IMG/VR virus record: IMGVR_UViG_3300042509_001467
Location: 16,668 to 80,667 of that record
Origin: a virus
DNA: 64,000 bases
Strand: one strand, 5' to 3'
Below the pieces are notes generated by a model, which did no database searches, was not told the origin of the DNA, and saw only the letters and a program-made list of their open reading frames with translations. This document shows positions 23,909-33,229 of the stretch, piece by piece (within the stretch, counting starts at the first letter, position 1; each line of letters begins with the position of its first letter). Made by a program: the position numbers and the translations under genes.

Positions 23909-24684
23909 TGAATAACGAAACAAACCTAAACGCTCAGGTGAGCGATGTACTACTAGATCGTCGTAGCTTCGGCGGTACAGTGCGACCTTTGCCAATCGTA
24001 GCTGCTGCATTTGCAAGCAACGACTATTGGCTCATCACAGGAACGACTGGAAACGCAGGACTTGCTACAGCCCCAGCATTGCTTACTGGTCGCGTTGGGC
24101 AGAGCATTACATTCTCCGCAACAGATGCGACATCGCTTTCGGCTACATCGGTGCCGGGCGGTTGTGCGTTTTCAAACGTTGGCGACGAGTTGACTTGCGA
24201 GTACGAGATTGCATTTGACACAAATTTCCACGACGATCTTGGATTCTTCTACGGCGTAGGTAGCACTCTTGCTCCTGTTCTCGCAGACTCCATCGCTATC
24301 GCGGATACCGTAGGTGTTCAAAAGTTAGTTGCTGGCACAGGGCTTGATTTTATCACTCGAACCGCATCTGGTACAGTTACTCGTACTGCAATTCCAGGCG
24401 TCACTTTTGCCGCTGGAACCCGGTACCTGATTCGGTTTACAGTGCGAAAGACTGCGATTACAACCACTTCTGCGGATTACCGAGTTGAAGTGATTGAAAA
24501 CGCTCTTGCTAACGGTGGAACTGTTGGCGGCACTGGCAAGACCTATCGGCTTGAAGGTTCCACAACAACCCTTCCAGCAACGACCACTCTCTTGGTGAAT
24601 ACTCAGGCATACCTCGGCAGTGCGGTGGACTCTATCAAGTTCACAGTATTCGGCGACGCTTGCCGATTCATCACTAAGGTCTAA
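23908..24684 (+). CDS. Tail-associated beta-rich protein (258 aa)
   Basis: ATG at 23908 overlaps the hub stop (TAATG), chosen over an upstream in-frame start. Thr/Ala/Ser-rich beta sequence without Cys clusters, like head-decoration or short tail fibre proteins. No specific domain recognised. Its slot matches the 162-residue gene at 61,151 in genome B. Confidence 0.7.
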   Translation: MNNETNLNAQVSDVLLDRRSFGGTVRPLPIVAAAFASNDYWLITGTTGNAGLATAPALLTGRVGQSITFSATDATSLSATSVPGGCAFSNVGDELTCEYEIAFDTNFHDDLGFFYGVGSTLAPVLADSIAIADTVGVQKLVAGTGLDFITRTASGTVTRTAIPGVTFAAGTRYLIRFTVRKTAITTTSADYRVEVIENALANGGTVGGTGKTYRLEGSTTTLPATTTLLVNTQAYLGSAVDSIKFTVFGDACRFITKV

Positions 24685-24690
24685 AATAAC

Positions 24691-25368
24691 ATGGCGATTG
24701 ATCCAGTAACAGGTGCGGCTTTAATTCAAGGCGGGTTTGGGCTTCTTGGCTCTCTCTTCGGGGGGAAGAAGAAGGCTCCGCGTAACCCGTTCCTCGATTC
24801 TCAACGGGCGGCACTTGACGCCGCCCAGGGCATCGTTCGGAATACGAACCTTACTGACCTAGACCAGAAACTTCTGGAGAACTACCGGAATGAGATCAAT
24901 CGCCAATCCGAACGCGCTATCTCGGCTCAAAACGCCTCTGACTTTGCTCGTAACGATCAGCCACTTGTGGACTCCGAAAGGGGTGTAGCTCGTGGCGTGA
25001 TCGCTCGTAGCGGGGCAGAGGCGTTAGCCAATCTCTCTACCCAGCTTGACGCTTCGCGTCCTGACCGTGGTATTGGAATGTGGGAGCGCATCGCCTCTAT
25101 GAGCGGCGCAGGGTACGGCAACCAGGCTAACCAGAATCAGATGGATATGCAAGCGCAATCTTCTTACGATCAGGGGCTTGCTGGTATCGCTGACCTTGTG
25201 ACCAGGAGCATGAAGCCAAAGGTTTCTGGTGGATCAACCGCTAATCGATCACCTGAGACTTCTGCCTATATGTCTGGATCGGCTAGGAGCCTGAACCCTT
25301 ACGTAGACTTAGGCAATTACATTCAGAGTCAGATCGGCGCACCCGCCTATACTCGAAGAGACGTATAG
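24691..25368 (+). CDS. Internal virion protein candidate (225 aa)
   Basis: N-terminal Gly/Ala-rich hydrophobic segment (GAALIQGGFGLLGSLFGGKK) followed by helical Gln/Asn/Ala-rich sequence. This is typical of small ejected inner-core proteins of podoviruses (T7 gp14/P22 gp7 class), which insert into the host membrane during DNA entry. Genome B has a comparable gene at 61,704. Function by analogy. Confidence 0.65.
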   Translation: MAIDPVTGAALIQGGFGLLGSLFGGKKKAPRNPFLDSQRAALDAAQGIVRNTNLTDLDQKLLENYRNEINRQSERAISAQNASDFARNDQPLVDSERGVARGVIARSGAEALANLSTQLDASRPDRGIGMWERIASMSGAGYGNQANQNQMDMQAQSSYDQGLAGIADLVTRSMKPKVSGGSTANRSPETSAYMSGSARSLNPYVDLGNYIQSQIGAPAYTRRDV

Positions 25369-25370
25369 TT

Positions 25371-25565
25371 ATGTTTAATCAGAAGTTAAAGCCAGTTTCT
25401 ATGGACGAGTTCTATAGCCAGGTTGCCGCAATGGTAGACCCGGCTTCTTTGCCAGGTTCTATGCCTATGCCCGAGCAGGGCATGGAGGTAGAGGATGAGG
25501 ACGAGAAGATGATGGCTAAGATCGCAGGAATGGGTATGCCGGACATGATGCCAGGTGGGTATTGA
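25371..25565 (+). CDS. Small Met/Pro-rich acidic protein (64 aa)
   Basis: Met-rich and acidic (EQGMEVEDEDEKMMAKIAGM). Two bases after the previous gene and TGATG overlap with the next, so it is part of the internal-virion-protein group. Function unknown. Confidence 0.65.
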   Translation: MFNQKLKPVSMDEFYSQVAAMVDPASLPGSMPMPEQGMEVEDEDEKMMAKIAGMGMPDMMPGGY

Positions 25566-27118
25566 TGCGATTGCCAAACCAAGTAAACCTTGACGGGGTA
25601 TCGCAAACCCTTGGTCTTGATCCTACGTCAATCCTAAGATTGCCTAAGACTGAGGCTAAGAAGGGTGTTGACCAGGTTATCAAGTCGAGCTTCGACTTCA
25701 TGCGTATTCCTGACCTTACGCCAGGTGAGCTGCTTGATGCAAGCGACACAGAGGGGACGTTAAAGAGAACGGCTACCGATGGAGTGCAATCAGGGCAAAC
25801 ATTAGCGGATACTGCGGCGACCACCATTGAGAATTTGAACGCCATGCGAATGGCTCCACCTACGGTTGATCCAGAGCAAACTCAGGACGCATACGGCATG
25901 ATTAACACGCCTATGCCGACCATGCAAGACACGACGATTGACCAATGGAATCCAGCGTACCGCAACTTCGCTATCGGCTCCGCGATTGGCAACTTGTTCA
26001 GCGGTCGCGGCTTAGACGGTGCTATCCAGCAGTTCGGGGCGTTCGCTGATACCCAGCAGAATCAGGCTCAACTTGCGTACCAGAAGCAAGTAGCTGAGGC
26101 TACTCAGCGGCGGCAGACAGGGCTTGATAAGCTAAAGATTATTCAGGACATCTACGGTACTGATCGGCAGGTCTTTAACGACCAGAGCGATAGCATTGAT
26201 CGGCAGATCAAGATTGTCCAAGACGCTGAGAACCGAAGGCTTGACAACGAGGCTAAGATGGATCGGGTGATGTATCAAGCCGAGGCGAGTATGGATCGAG
26301 TTCTAGCAAAGGGCGAACTTGACGCGGCGCAAGGTAAGGACACCGCTGAGAGTAAGCTAAGAACTGAGCTATTCAAAATTGTAACAACAGGCAACCGCGA
26401 ACACTATATCAACGCGGCAAAGTTGCTCAACGAAATTACCCCAGGGCTGAACTTGCCTACTGACAAGAATCGGGAATGGACTCAGAAAGAGCTTGACCTT
26501 ATGAGCAAGATCATTTACCGAGATAGGATTCTTGGACCAACGATTGCTGGCATTGAGGCTGGCACAAAGCTAAAAGAAGAGCAAGCAAAGCAAACTGCGA
26601 CTCGAACCAAGGTCTTGGAGCAAGAGTTCAAGTGGTTTGGTCAAACTAAGGCGGCGCAGATCGCAAAAATTTACGCCGACATTGAGAACATGAGTACCGA
26701 CAATGTTCTCAACCGTGAGGTCTTTGAGCAGAAGAAGAACGACATTTCTAAGTTGATGAACGGCACAATGTCGGCTCAAAGAGATGCGGTTAGCACTGCT
26801 CAGAAAGAGGTTCAAGGTCTTCGTGATCGCTTGACTAAGTTCCAAGCCGATCTAGCCAAGGTTGCCAAACCAACCCAGGCAGAACTTGACACGTTGCAAG
26901 GCATCAAGAATTCGTTGAAGATGGCTAAGGATAACCACACCAAGCAGTTTGCAATTTTGGAATCCATTATCAAAAAGAATGTTGAAGTCATAGCAAAAAT
27001 TGACGAAAAGTACAAAGGTTTTAGCATTGAAACTCCTGCCGAGAATAGCGGGGCAGTCAGCCCTCTATTCCCTGATTTGTCTGGGGGTATTGGACCCAAC
27101 GCGAGGAATAGACCCTAA
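25565..27118 (+). CDS. Internal virion / ejection protein with coiled coils (517 aa)
   Basis: ATG at 25565 overlaps the previous stop. From about residue 170 the protein is almost entirely charged helix and coiled coil (for example DRQIKIVQDAENRRLDNEAK), with Gln/Asn-rich N-terminal parts. Placed between two other inner-core candidates and before the 1,702-residue protein, like gp15 of T7 or gp20 of P22. The genome B gene beginning at 62,359 fills the same role. Confidence 0.65.
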   Translation: MRLPNQVNLDGVSQTLGLDPTSILRLPKTEAKKGVDQVIKSSFDFMRIPDLTPGELLDASDTEGTLKRTATDGVQSGQTLADTAATTIENLNAMRMAPPTVDPEQTQDAYGMINTPMPTMQDTTIDQWNPAYRNFAIGSAIGNLFSGRGLDGAIQQFGAFADTQQNQAQLAYQKQVAEATQRRQTGLDKLKIIQDIYGTDRQVFNDQSDSIDRQIKIVQDAENRRLDNEAKMDRVMYQAEASMDRVLAKGELDAAQGKDTAESKLRTELFKIVTTGNREHYINAAKLLNEITPGLNLPTDKNREWTQKELDLMSKIIYRDRILGPTIAGIEAGTKLKEEQAKQTATRTKVLEQEFKWFGQTKAAQIAKIYADIENMSTDNVLNREVFEQKKNDISKLMNGTMSAQRDAVSTAQKEVQGLRDRLTKFQADLAKVAKPTQAELDTLQGIKNSLKMAKDNHTKQFAILESIIKKNVEVIAKIDEKYKGFSIETPAENSGAVSPLFPDLSGGIGPNARNRP

Positions 27119-30100
27119 TGGCAACCCCGTTTGAGCGAACGTTTAAGATCGGTAAGGCGAAGAACTATGTTGACGCGCCAGGTGCGTCTGCACCTGCTCC
27201 AAAGGTTGAACCAAAGGGTAAGCCTGTTCCAATTAGGCGCGATAGTCAAGCCAACAAGAACCCGCTTACTAGAGAGATTAAGCGCGGGGGCGGCAAGGTG
27301 CGCGACCTTGCAACTAAGCCAGGTCAAGAAACCTTTCGTGAAGAAGTGCTTCGCCAACCAAAGTACCCTAAGCAACTACCAGAGAACTTCTCCACCTATC
27401 AGGTGCTAGTCCAAGAGTTTGACGACCTTGACAAGAAGGTTCTCGGGTTCTCAACCGCTGGCGACATTAACGCCGTACCTAAAGAGATTCAGGCTAACCC
27501 TAAGTTCCAAGAGTATTGGGCGAAGCGTGGCGAGATGAAGAAGGGGCGTCAGCAACAACTTGACAACAAGAGGGCGATGATGGAGACTGCCGCCACTATG
27601 GAGCAAAACCGTCAAGCTGGCATGGAGCGTGAGAACCTTACGCCAGAAGAATCTAAGGCGGTCAAAGAGTCTATTGCGCTACCTGGCAAGGTTCAAGACG
27701 TCGCCTACGGATTCTCACGCGACCCTGAGATGGCTGGTAAATCCGACACATCTCTCGCGGCTGATTCAATCATGTATGCCCTGCCCGACTTCTGGGGCGG
27801 CAATATGAGCGGTCTTGCTTTACGTGCCGCTAACGCTGGCAAGGCGTATGACGAGATTGACCCAGGTCAAAGGGCGGCGCAAACCGCATTTAACTTTGGC
27901 GCGTCTCTCGTAGGCGCGGTTGCAATGGGTGGCGCAAACATCGGCGTCAAAGCTGGTCTTAACGCGGCTCGGGCTGGCATGACCGCTAAGGGGCTTTCTG
28001 GTGCGACTAGGGCTATCATGGAGGCTAGGACACTAGCCAAGGGCGCAGACGTATCTGCGAGGGTTGCTAGGCTATCTAACGTTCTAGGCATTGATGCAGT
28101 CAAGGCGGCAAAGCTCTACACCACGGGCGCGGCGGCTGGAAGGTTTACGCTGATGGACTTGCCGGGTTACGGCAAGATGCTTGCCGACAATAACGGCGAT
28201 GCTGGCAAGGCTACCAAGATGTTCTGGGATTCGACCTTTGGCGAGTTCGCCAAGTTTGATACCCTGTTTGATCCTAATGTTCCAATAGACCAGAAAGTCG
28301 CTACGGTGACTGGAATGATTGGGGCGGGGCTTATTGCCGTCGGCACGTCGTTCGGAGCCGCTAAGGGCTACGACCATATCAAGCAGCGGTTTGTAAAACC
28401 AGAGGCGAAGGGGCTTGGATCGGCGTTTGATCCAACGATTGCAGAACCGCTATCGCTACCTGAGCCTGACCCGGTTACGGGCGACCCTATTAAGATTGAG
28501 CCTGTACCTGCTACGGAGGCGGTTGATACCTTACTTGGCAAGGGTAATTTGTCACGCATCGAGGCACTTAGCCCGGACGACATCGAGGTTGATCCGAAGA
28601 TGCAACACCGTCCGATGGGGACTAACAAGGTCGGTGATGGTACTCCGTTCAACATTACGCAAGCCGACAAGATCACCGTCTTTAGAACTAAGGATGGGCG
28701 CAACATCGTAGGCGACGGGCATCACAGGCTAGAGATTGCCAAGAACGCTACCGAGTTTATCAAGCAAGAGCCAGACGGTACAAGCACACCTGCTGATCGC
28801 ACCGTCATGGCAGAGGTCTTGAATGAGGCTGATGGCTGGACGTTTGAGCAAGTCCGCAACATGGCGGCGGTTCGCAACATGGTTGGCGGCACAATCAGCC
28901 CGTTTGAGGCGGCACTTGCGGTCAACCGCATGGGGCTTGACCTTGACGCCCTTGCAAAGCAAGGCTTAAAGCCGCATCACTCTATGGCGAAAGAGGTTAA
29001 GGGGCTACTTAACCTTGACCCTATGCTACTTGAAGAGATGGGAGACTCTGTTCTCGGGATCAATGCAGACCCTAGAGCATCAAGGTTCGCATCGGCTATT
29101 GGGACGGTGGACGGGCTTAACCCTGCCCTGCAACGCGAGGCACTAAAGAACGCCCTTAGCGACCGATCTAACGCTCAGACAGACGCAGACGCAATCCAGA
29201 TCGCCAACGACGTAAAGAACGGAGCAATGACTAAAGCGGTCAAGGCAACTCAGCGCAACATTTTTGACGACGAGCCTGAGCCAGACATTATCGAAGTGCC
29301 TTACGACATCATGAACGCCATTCGCAAGCGGGTTCGTGATACGGTGCGCGGTCAGTACAACAACATCGTTGCAAAGCTAAAGGGTGACACTCGCGGCGGT
29401 GAGGTGATTGACGTGGATAGCCGTCAGGCTGACAAGGCTAATCTTGGTGGATCGGCAGAAAAGGCGGTCGGTCGCGCTACCCAGGCGATGACCTCTGGAA
29501 TGTGGAACGGCGGCAGGAACCCGATTGAGGCGATGGTAGGCGAGGTCGCAAAGCTCGTAGATAGCGGCGACATGACGATTGAGGCGGCAACCCAGCAGGT
29601 TCTTGATAGGGTGCTGACTGAGATTACTGGTTCTGACAAGGACGTGATGAACCGCCAGATGAAGGCTCCTGATGTTTCACGTGAAACATCAGCCATTGAT
29701 GACCTACCAGACTCCAATATCACCGAGGCTCAGGGTGGCTTAGGGCTATTTGCGTTAGGCGGCAATGCTAGTCCGCCACCTGTTACTAGGGTCGGAGACT
29801 CTTTGATCGTAGACCAAACTGCGAAGCCCGAGGTTGGCAGATCGTTTAACCTCCAAGGCTTGACACAACTCCAAGACCAGCTTGGACCAAACGGGGAGAT
29901 TGTGCGCCAAGGCGCACTAAGCAGGGTCTTTGGCGAAATTGGATCACGAATGTCTAGGGCGTTGTTTGATGCAAGCAAGCGCAATATGGATTACCGCGCC
30001 CCGTACATCAAGATGCTCAACAGCGTGGATGAGGCGTTATCGCTTGAAACCAAGTCTCGCGGCAGCTCAATCTTCAAGCGCGGGAAGACCTTTGACGACG

Positions 30101-32226
30101 TTCAGCGTGAGTTCGTAGACATAGCCGAACTACCATTTGATGACCCTAAGCGTATCGCAATCAAGGAGAGCGATACCAATATGGGCGAGGCATTGCGTCG
30201 GCATGACGATCTAACCCAAGGCGTGAAGCGCATGATCGTTCAGGGCAAGATTCTTGACGGTTCAATCAGGGTTGTAGATGAAGAAGGTAACCCAGTCCCG
30301 CCGCAAGACGCGGCGGCGTCTGATGCAATGGTTGACGCGGCGACCGAAGAGTACGGCATCACGGATCGTGGTTACTTCCACCACTCATGGCTTGGCAATA
30401 CCTCTGTTCACGTTCGTAACGCTGACGGTACGACCACTATCATTGGCGACGGGCTAAAAACTTTTACTGAGGCAGAGTTCCTAGCTACCAAGTATGCCAA
30501 CGAAAACCCAGGATCGCGTATTGAGATTAGGGGCAGGGATCGGTACTCAACCAGTAGCGGGTTCAAGCCAGAGGTAACCCGTGGCAAATTCTTTGGCAAA
30601 GTTGCTGAGGTTAAAAAGAAGCTGATTCAAGACCTGCGCGATTCGGGAATGTACGATAGCATTGACGATAGCGGCAACGTCGTGATTGATTTTAACGATA
30701 TGGCAAAAGATGTGGTCGGCTCGGTCGTCACAATCGGCAAGCCGCGCCGCAAGTTCAATAAGGCAACAATGACCCGCGACACCGCGATTAACCCGCTAGG
30801 TAAGCAGGGCTACTCCAAGGATTACCGGGCGGTCATGGATTCGTATATCGCCAACTCTGCCAGGTCGCGTAACCTGACTGAGTTATCTGCGGCTATGAAG
30901 CCGCTTATTGACTCTATCAAGTTAAGCCCTGATTGGAATGATAAAGCGAAACGCGCCGTGGAGATTTTTGAAGAGAAGGTCATTGGCGACATTTGGGGTA
31001 CTCCAACCCGTGTAGATGATGCGGTTGCGGATTTGCTTACAAGCACCGGGCTTGACAAGTTTACGGCTAATCCTACAACGTGGGCGTCTAGCGCATCGGC
31101 GGCACTTACCTCATTCCAGTACCTAGCTAGGTTGCGGTTTAGCCCTAAGCAATGGGCGTTAAACGCCCAGCAAACCCTGCAACTCATTCCTGACATCGGC
31201 GGCAAGGCATACAAGGCGGCAGTAAGCGAGGTGCTTGATAGCTACCGTGGCAAGAATAGCACCGTCAAAGACCTCAAAGATCGGGGTGTTTTATCTGCTG
31301 CTGTTCACGCCGAGGACGTGAACCCATTCCGCAAGGGGTGGAAGTCTACCGACATCAACGCGAATATCTCGGAGTACAACCGCGCTGTTGGCTATGTCGT
31401 AGGGCGCAACAAGGCGATTGAGGCTGGGATCACTGATCCTGACAAGATTCACGACTCGGGCTTGCAATGGGCTACCCGCGCAGAGGGCGATGCAAGTGTT
31501 TACAATAAGCCTGTCGCGTTTCGAGGTCCGATCAACAAGACGGCAACCCAATTCAAGTCCTTTACTGTTCACCAACTTAGAGACATCTTCCAGATGCAAG
31601 AGGGCGAATCCAAGAAGGCGTTCCGCAAACGTGCCCTTGGCAAACTCGGAATCATCGGGCTTACTGGTGGCGCAAAGGCATTGTCGCCTAGCGCATCTAA
31701 GTTCGTTACTGCTTACGCGATGTTCAAACTCAGCGAGAAACTAACTGAGGCAGGGATTAACGAAGAGTATCAAGACGAGCTATTCGCTACGTTCAACAAC
31801 GGCTTGCCAGCCGCGTTCGGCGTTGACATCTCTGGAAGCATGGGGATTCTTGATACCTTTGGGGACAACGTAGTTGAGGTCTTTGGAAGCACTGCCGCAG
31901 GTCCAACACTAGGCGCGGTATCTGGGATGATTGAGCGAAGCTCAATGGGCAAACCTGCCATTGACGGGGTTACACCTTACGCAAAGATGGGAAGGGCTGC
32001 AACGGGCATGGATGAGTTCGACTCGCCTTGGGAGCGCGTCATGCAGACTCTTAATATTCCCTTGATGAAGAAGTCTATCGGCTACAACTACAAGGATGCG
32101 AAGAAGGGTGGCGAGTTCGTTAACGCTGTTCTGAAACCATTCAAGCTATCTATTGATCCCGATGTAGAGAATCGCAAGAAGAAGCGAGAAGTTCGTGCAA
32201 AACGTGAGAAGAGAGAGACGCGATAG
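27118..32226 (+). CDS. Large polyvalent virion protein with ParB-like domain (1,702 aa)
   Basis: Giant multi-domain protein ending the inner-core group. Residues about 480-580 contain a ParB/sulfiredoxin-fold domain: SPDDIEVDPKMQHR, then ITVFRTKDGRNIVGDGHHRL and EIAKN (near 530-543), followed by a helical region (SPFEAALAVNRMGLDLDALA) like that after ParB domains. The C-terminal third (from about 1,300) is helical with membrane-like segments. Such fusions are the large polyvalent proteins injected with phage DNA; enzyme activities vary. TAATG overlap at the start. A perfect parS palindrome lies in its coding sequence at residues about 852-857. Confidence 0.75.
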   Translation: MATPFERTFKIGKAKNYVDAPGASAPAPKVEPKGKPVPIRRDSQANKNPLTREIKRGGGKVRDLATKPGQETFREEVLRQPKYPKQLPENFSTYQVLVQEFDDLDKKVLGFSTAGDINAVPKEIQANPKFQEYWAKRGEMKKGRQQQLDNKRAMMETAATMEQNRQAGMERENLTPEESKAVKESIALPGKVQDVAYGFSRDPEMAGKSDTSLAADSIMYALPDFWGGNMSGLALRAANAGKAYDEIDPGQRAAQTAFNFGASLVGAVAMGGANIGVKAGLNAARAGMTAKGLSGATRAIMEARTLAKGADVSARVARLSNVLGIDAVKAAKLYTTGAAAGRFTLMDLPGYGKMLADNNGDAGKATKMFWDSTFGEFAKFDTLFDPNVPIDQKVATVTGMIGAGLIAVGTSFGAAKGYDHIKQRFVKPEAKGLGSAFDPTIAEPLSLPEPDPVTGDPIKIEPVPATEAVDTLLGKGNLSRIEALSPDDIEVDPKMQHRPMGTNKVGDGTPFNITQADKITVFRTKDGRNIVGDGHHRLEIAKNATEFIKQEPDGTSTPADRTVMAEVLNEADGWTFEQVRNMAAVRNMVGGTISPFEAALAVNRMGLDLDALAKQGLKPHHSMAKEVKGLLNLDPMLLEEMGDSVLGINADPRASRFASAIGTVDGLNPALQREALKNALSDRSNAQTDADAIQIANDVKNGAMTKAVKATQRNIFDDEPEPDIIEVPYDIMNAIRKRVRDTVRGQYNNIVAKLKGDTRGGEVIDVDSRQADKANLGGSAEKAVGRATQAMTSGMWNGGRNPIEAMVGEVAKLVDSGDMTIEAATQQVLDRVLTEITGSDKDVMNRQMKAPDVSRETSAIDDLPDSNITEAQGGLGLFALGGNASPPPVTRVGDSLIVDQTAKPEVGRSFNLQGLTQLQDQLGPNGEIVRQGALSRVFGEIGSRMSRALFDASKRNMDYRAPYIKMLNSVDEALSLETKSRGSSIFKRGKTFDDVQREFVDIAELPFDDPKRIAIKESDTNMGEALRRHDDLTQGVKRMIVQGKILDGSIRVVDEEGNPVPPQDAAASDAMVDAATEEYGITDRGYFHHSWLGNTSVHVRNADGTTTIIGDGLKTFTEAEFLATKYANENPGSRIEIRGRDRYSTSSGFKPEVTRGKFFGKVAEVKKKLIQDLRDSGMYDSIDDSGNVVIDFNDMAKDVVGSVVTIGKPRRKFNKATMTRDTAINPLGKQGYSKDYRAVMDSYIANSARSRNLTELSAAMKPLIDSIKLSPDWNDKAKRAVEIFEEKVIGDIWGTPTRVDDAVADLLTSTGLDKFTANPTTWASSASAALTSFQYLARLRFSPKQWALNAQQTLQLIPDIGGKAYKAAVSEVLDSYRGKNSTVKDLKDRGVLSAAVHAEDVNPFRKGWKSTDINANISEYNRAVGYVVGRNKAIEAGITDPDKIHDSGLQWATRAEGDASVYNKPVAFRGPINKTATQFKSFTVHQLRDIFQMQEGESKKAFRKRALGKLGIIGLTGGAKALSPSASKFVTAYAMFKLSEKLTEAGINEEYQDELFATFNNGLPAAFGVDISGSMGILDTFGDNVVEVFGSTAAGPTLGAVSGMIERSSMGKPAIDGVTPYAKMGRAATGMDEFDSPWERVMQTLNIPLMKKSIGYNYKDAKKGGEFVNAVLKPFKLSIDPDVENRKKKREVRAKREKRETR
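29669..29692. promoter_or_regulatory. parS: parS centromere-like site (perfect palindrome)
   Basis: The 16-bp core TGTTTCACGTGAAACA at 29673-29688 is the canonical bacterial parS sequence bound by ParB; the palindrome extends without mismatch to 24 bp, with CTGA and TCAG at the ends. It lies inside the 1,702-residue gene and encodes DVSRETS there. No second copy was seen in the window. Use by host ParB is inference. Confidence 0.9.
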
Positions 32227-32232
32227 CCGTAG

Positions 32233-32238
32233 TATAAT
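32233..32238 (+). promoter_or_regulatory. Possible -10 element before the holin-like gene
   Basis: A perfect TATAAT lies 18 bases before the ATG of 32,256, in the 29-base gap after the 1,702-residue gene. No good -35 box is found at normal spacing, so this is weak evidence for an internal late promoter. Confidence 0.3.
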
Positions 32239-32255
32239 CGTCTTAGGAAACAACT

Positions 32256-32600
32256 ATGCCAACATTTACGTTTGCCGATTTAAGAGAATTGACCGCGCTT
32301 GGCGTAGTCTGCCTTATCTTCATACTCATTGGGTTTGCTACTTACAAGATCATTCTGCCTAAGTTCTTCTCATACCTAGAGACGATGCAGAAGTCAAACA
32401 CGGATGCGATTAAAGAGGTTCACGCAAAGGTAGACGTGACTCTTAGAGAGGTTACTTTGGAGATGCGAACCGCAATGCACGAGGCGGTTAAGACTAGCCA
32501 GCAGATCGCAAAGGATAGTCAAGAGTTTACATTGAAGGTTTTAGATCAAGTCGGTCGGGATCAAAAAGAACAGAAGAAGGAGAAACAAAATGTCAGTTGA
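32256..32600 (+). CDS. One-TM coiled-coil protein, holin- or spanin-like (114 aa)
   Basis: Short N-terminus, one transmembrane helix (about 13-33: GVVCLIFILIGFATYKIILP), then a long charged helical tail ending in Lys/Glu. The topology fits a holin, an inner-membrane spanin or a membrane-anchored structural helper. Genome B has a protein of the same build at 49,199 next to its endolysin. AGGAAAC ribosome site. Role not fixed. Confidence 0.7.
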   Translation: MPTFTFADLRELTALGVVCLIFILIGFATYKIILPKFFSYLETMQKSNTDAIKEVHAKVDVTLREVTLEMRTAMHEAVKTSQQIAKDSQEFTLKVLDQVGRDQKEQKKEKQNVS

Positions 32601-33228
32601 AGATTTAACACTAATTGAAAGGGCTAAGGGTATTAACCTAGAAAAGCTCGTGCTTGGAAGCCCTGCGTCATACACGTTTAGCTTCACGCTGTATTTTAAT
32701 AACAACGAGGCGTCCCTGTCTGACACTATCTCAGGCAGTGGCGGCACGTACTCAACCCTTGTAGCTATCTGTTCCAGTGCAGGCATTGATGTATCTAAGG
32801 TTGACGCCATTGCAATCTCTTCTTCTGGCACTGTGTACTACAGTGAGGGGCGAGATTCAATCACGGGGGTTGTGACCCCGCTTACCGTAAATGACCAGTC
32901 AATTACGGCTGAATCAATCAAGTTTCCGTCATGCGAGATTAGCGGCGCAAGTAGATACTCTCCAACTATTGCCACGGCTACTGCCGACGGCGCAATGGCT
33001 ACGGGCGCGTGTAGACTTATGTCGGTTACGGGCAACGCCTCTGCCGCTTTCTCTTTCATTCTCTACGATAACACGGCGGCATCTGGAACTAACATTCTTG
33101 GAACGGTCAACTGCATTGCTGGCGAAAATAAGATTGATATTCCAGCAGGGGGCATTGCTATTGCCAACGGGGTCTTCCTTGACATCACTGGAACCGGAAC
33201 GGTTCGGATAACAACGGTGGCATTGTAA
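32590..33228 (+). CDS. Beta-rich virion protein (212 aa)
   Basis: Ser/Thr/Ala/Gly-rich beta sequence (for example TATADGAMATGACRLMSVTG), no enzyme motif. AAGGAGAAACAAA before the ATG. Sits just before the deacetylase tail protein, so a tail-fibre base or receptor-binding accessory is likely. Confidence 0.65.
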   Translation: MSVEDLTLIERAKGINLEKLVLGSPASYTFSFTLYFNNNEASLSDTISGSGGTYSTLVAICSSAGIDVSKVDAIAISSSGTVYYSEGRDSITGVVTPLTVNDQSITAESIKFPSCEISGASRYSPTIATATADGAMATGACRLMSVTGNASAAFSFILYDNTAASGTNILGTVNCIAGENKIDIPAGGIAIANGVFLDITGTGTVRITTVAL

Positions 33229-33229
33229 C

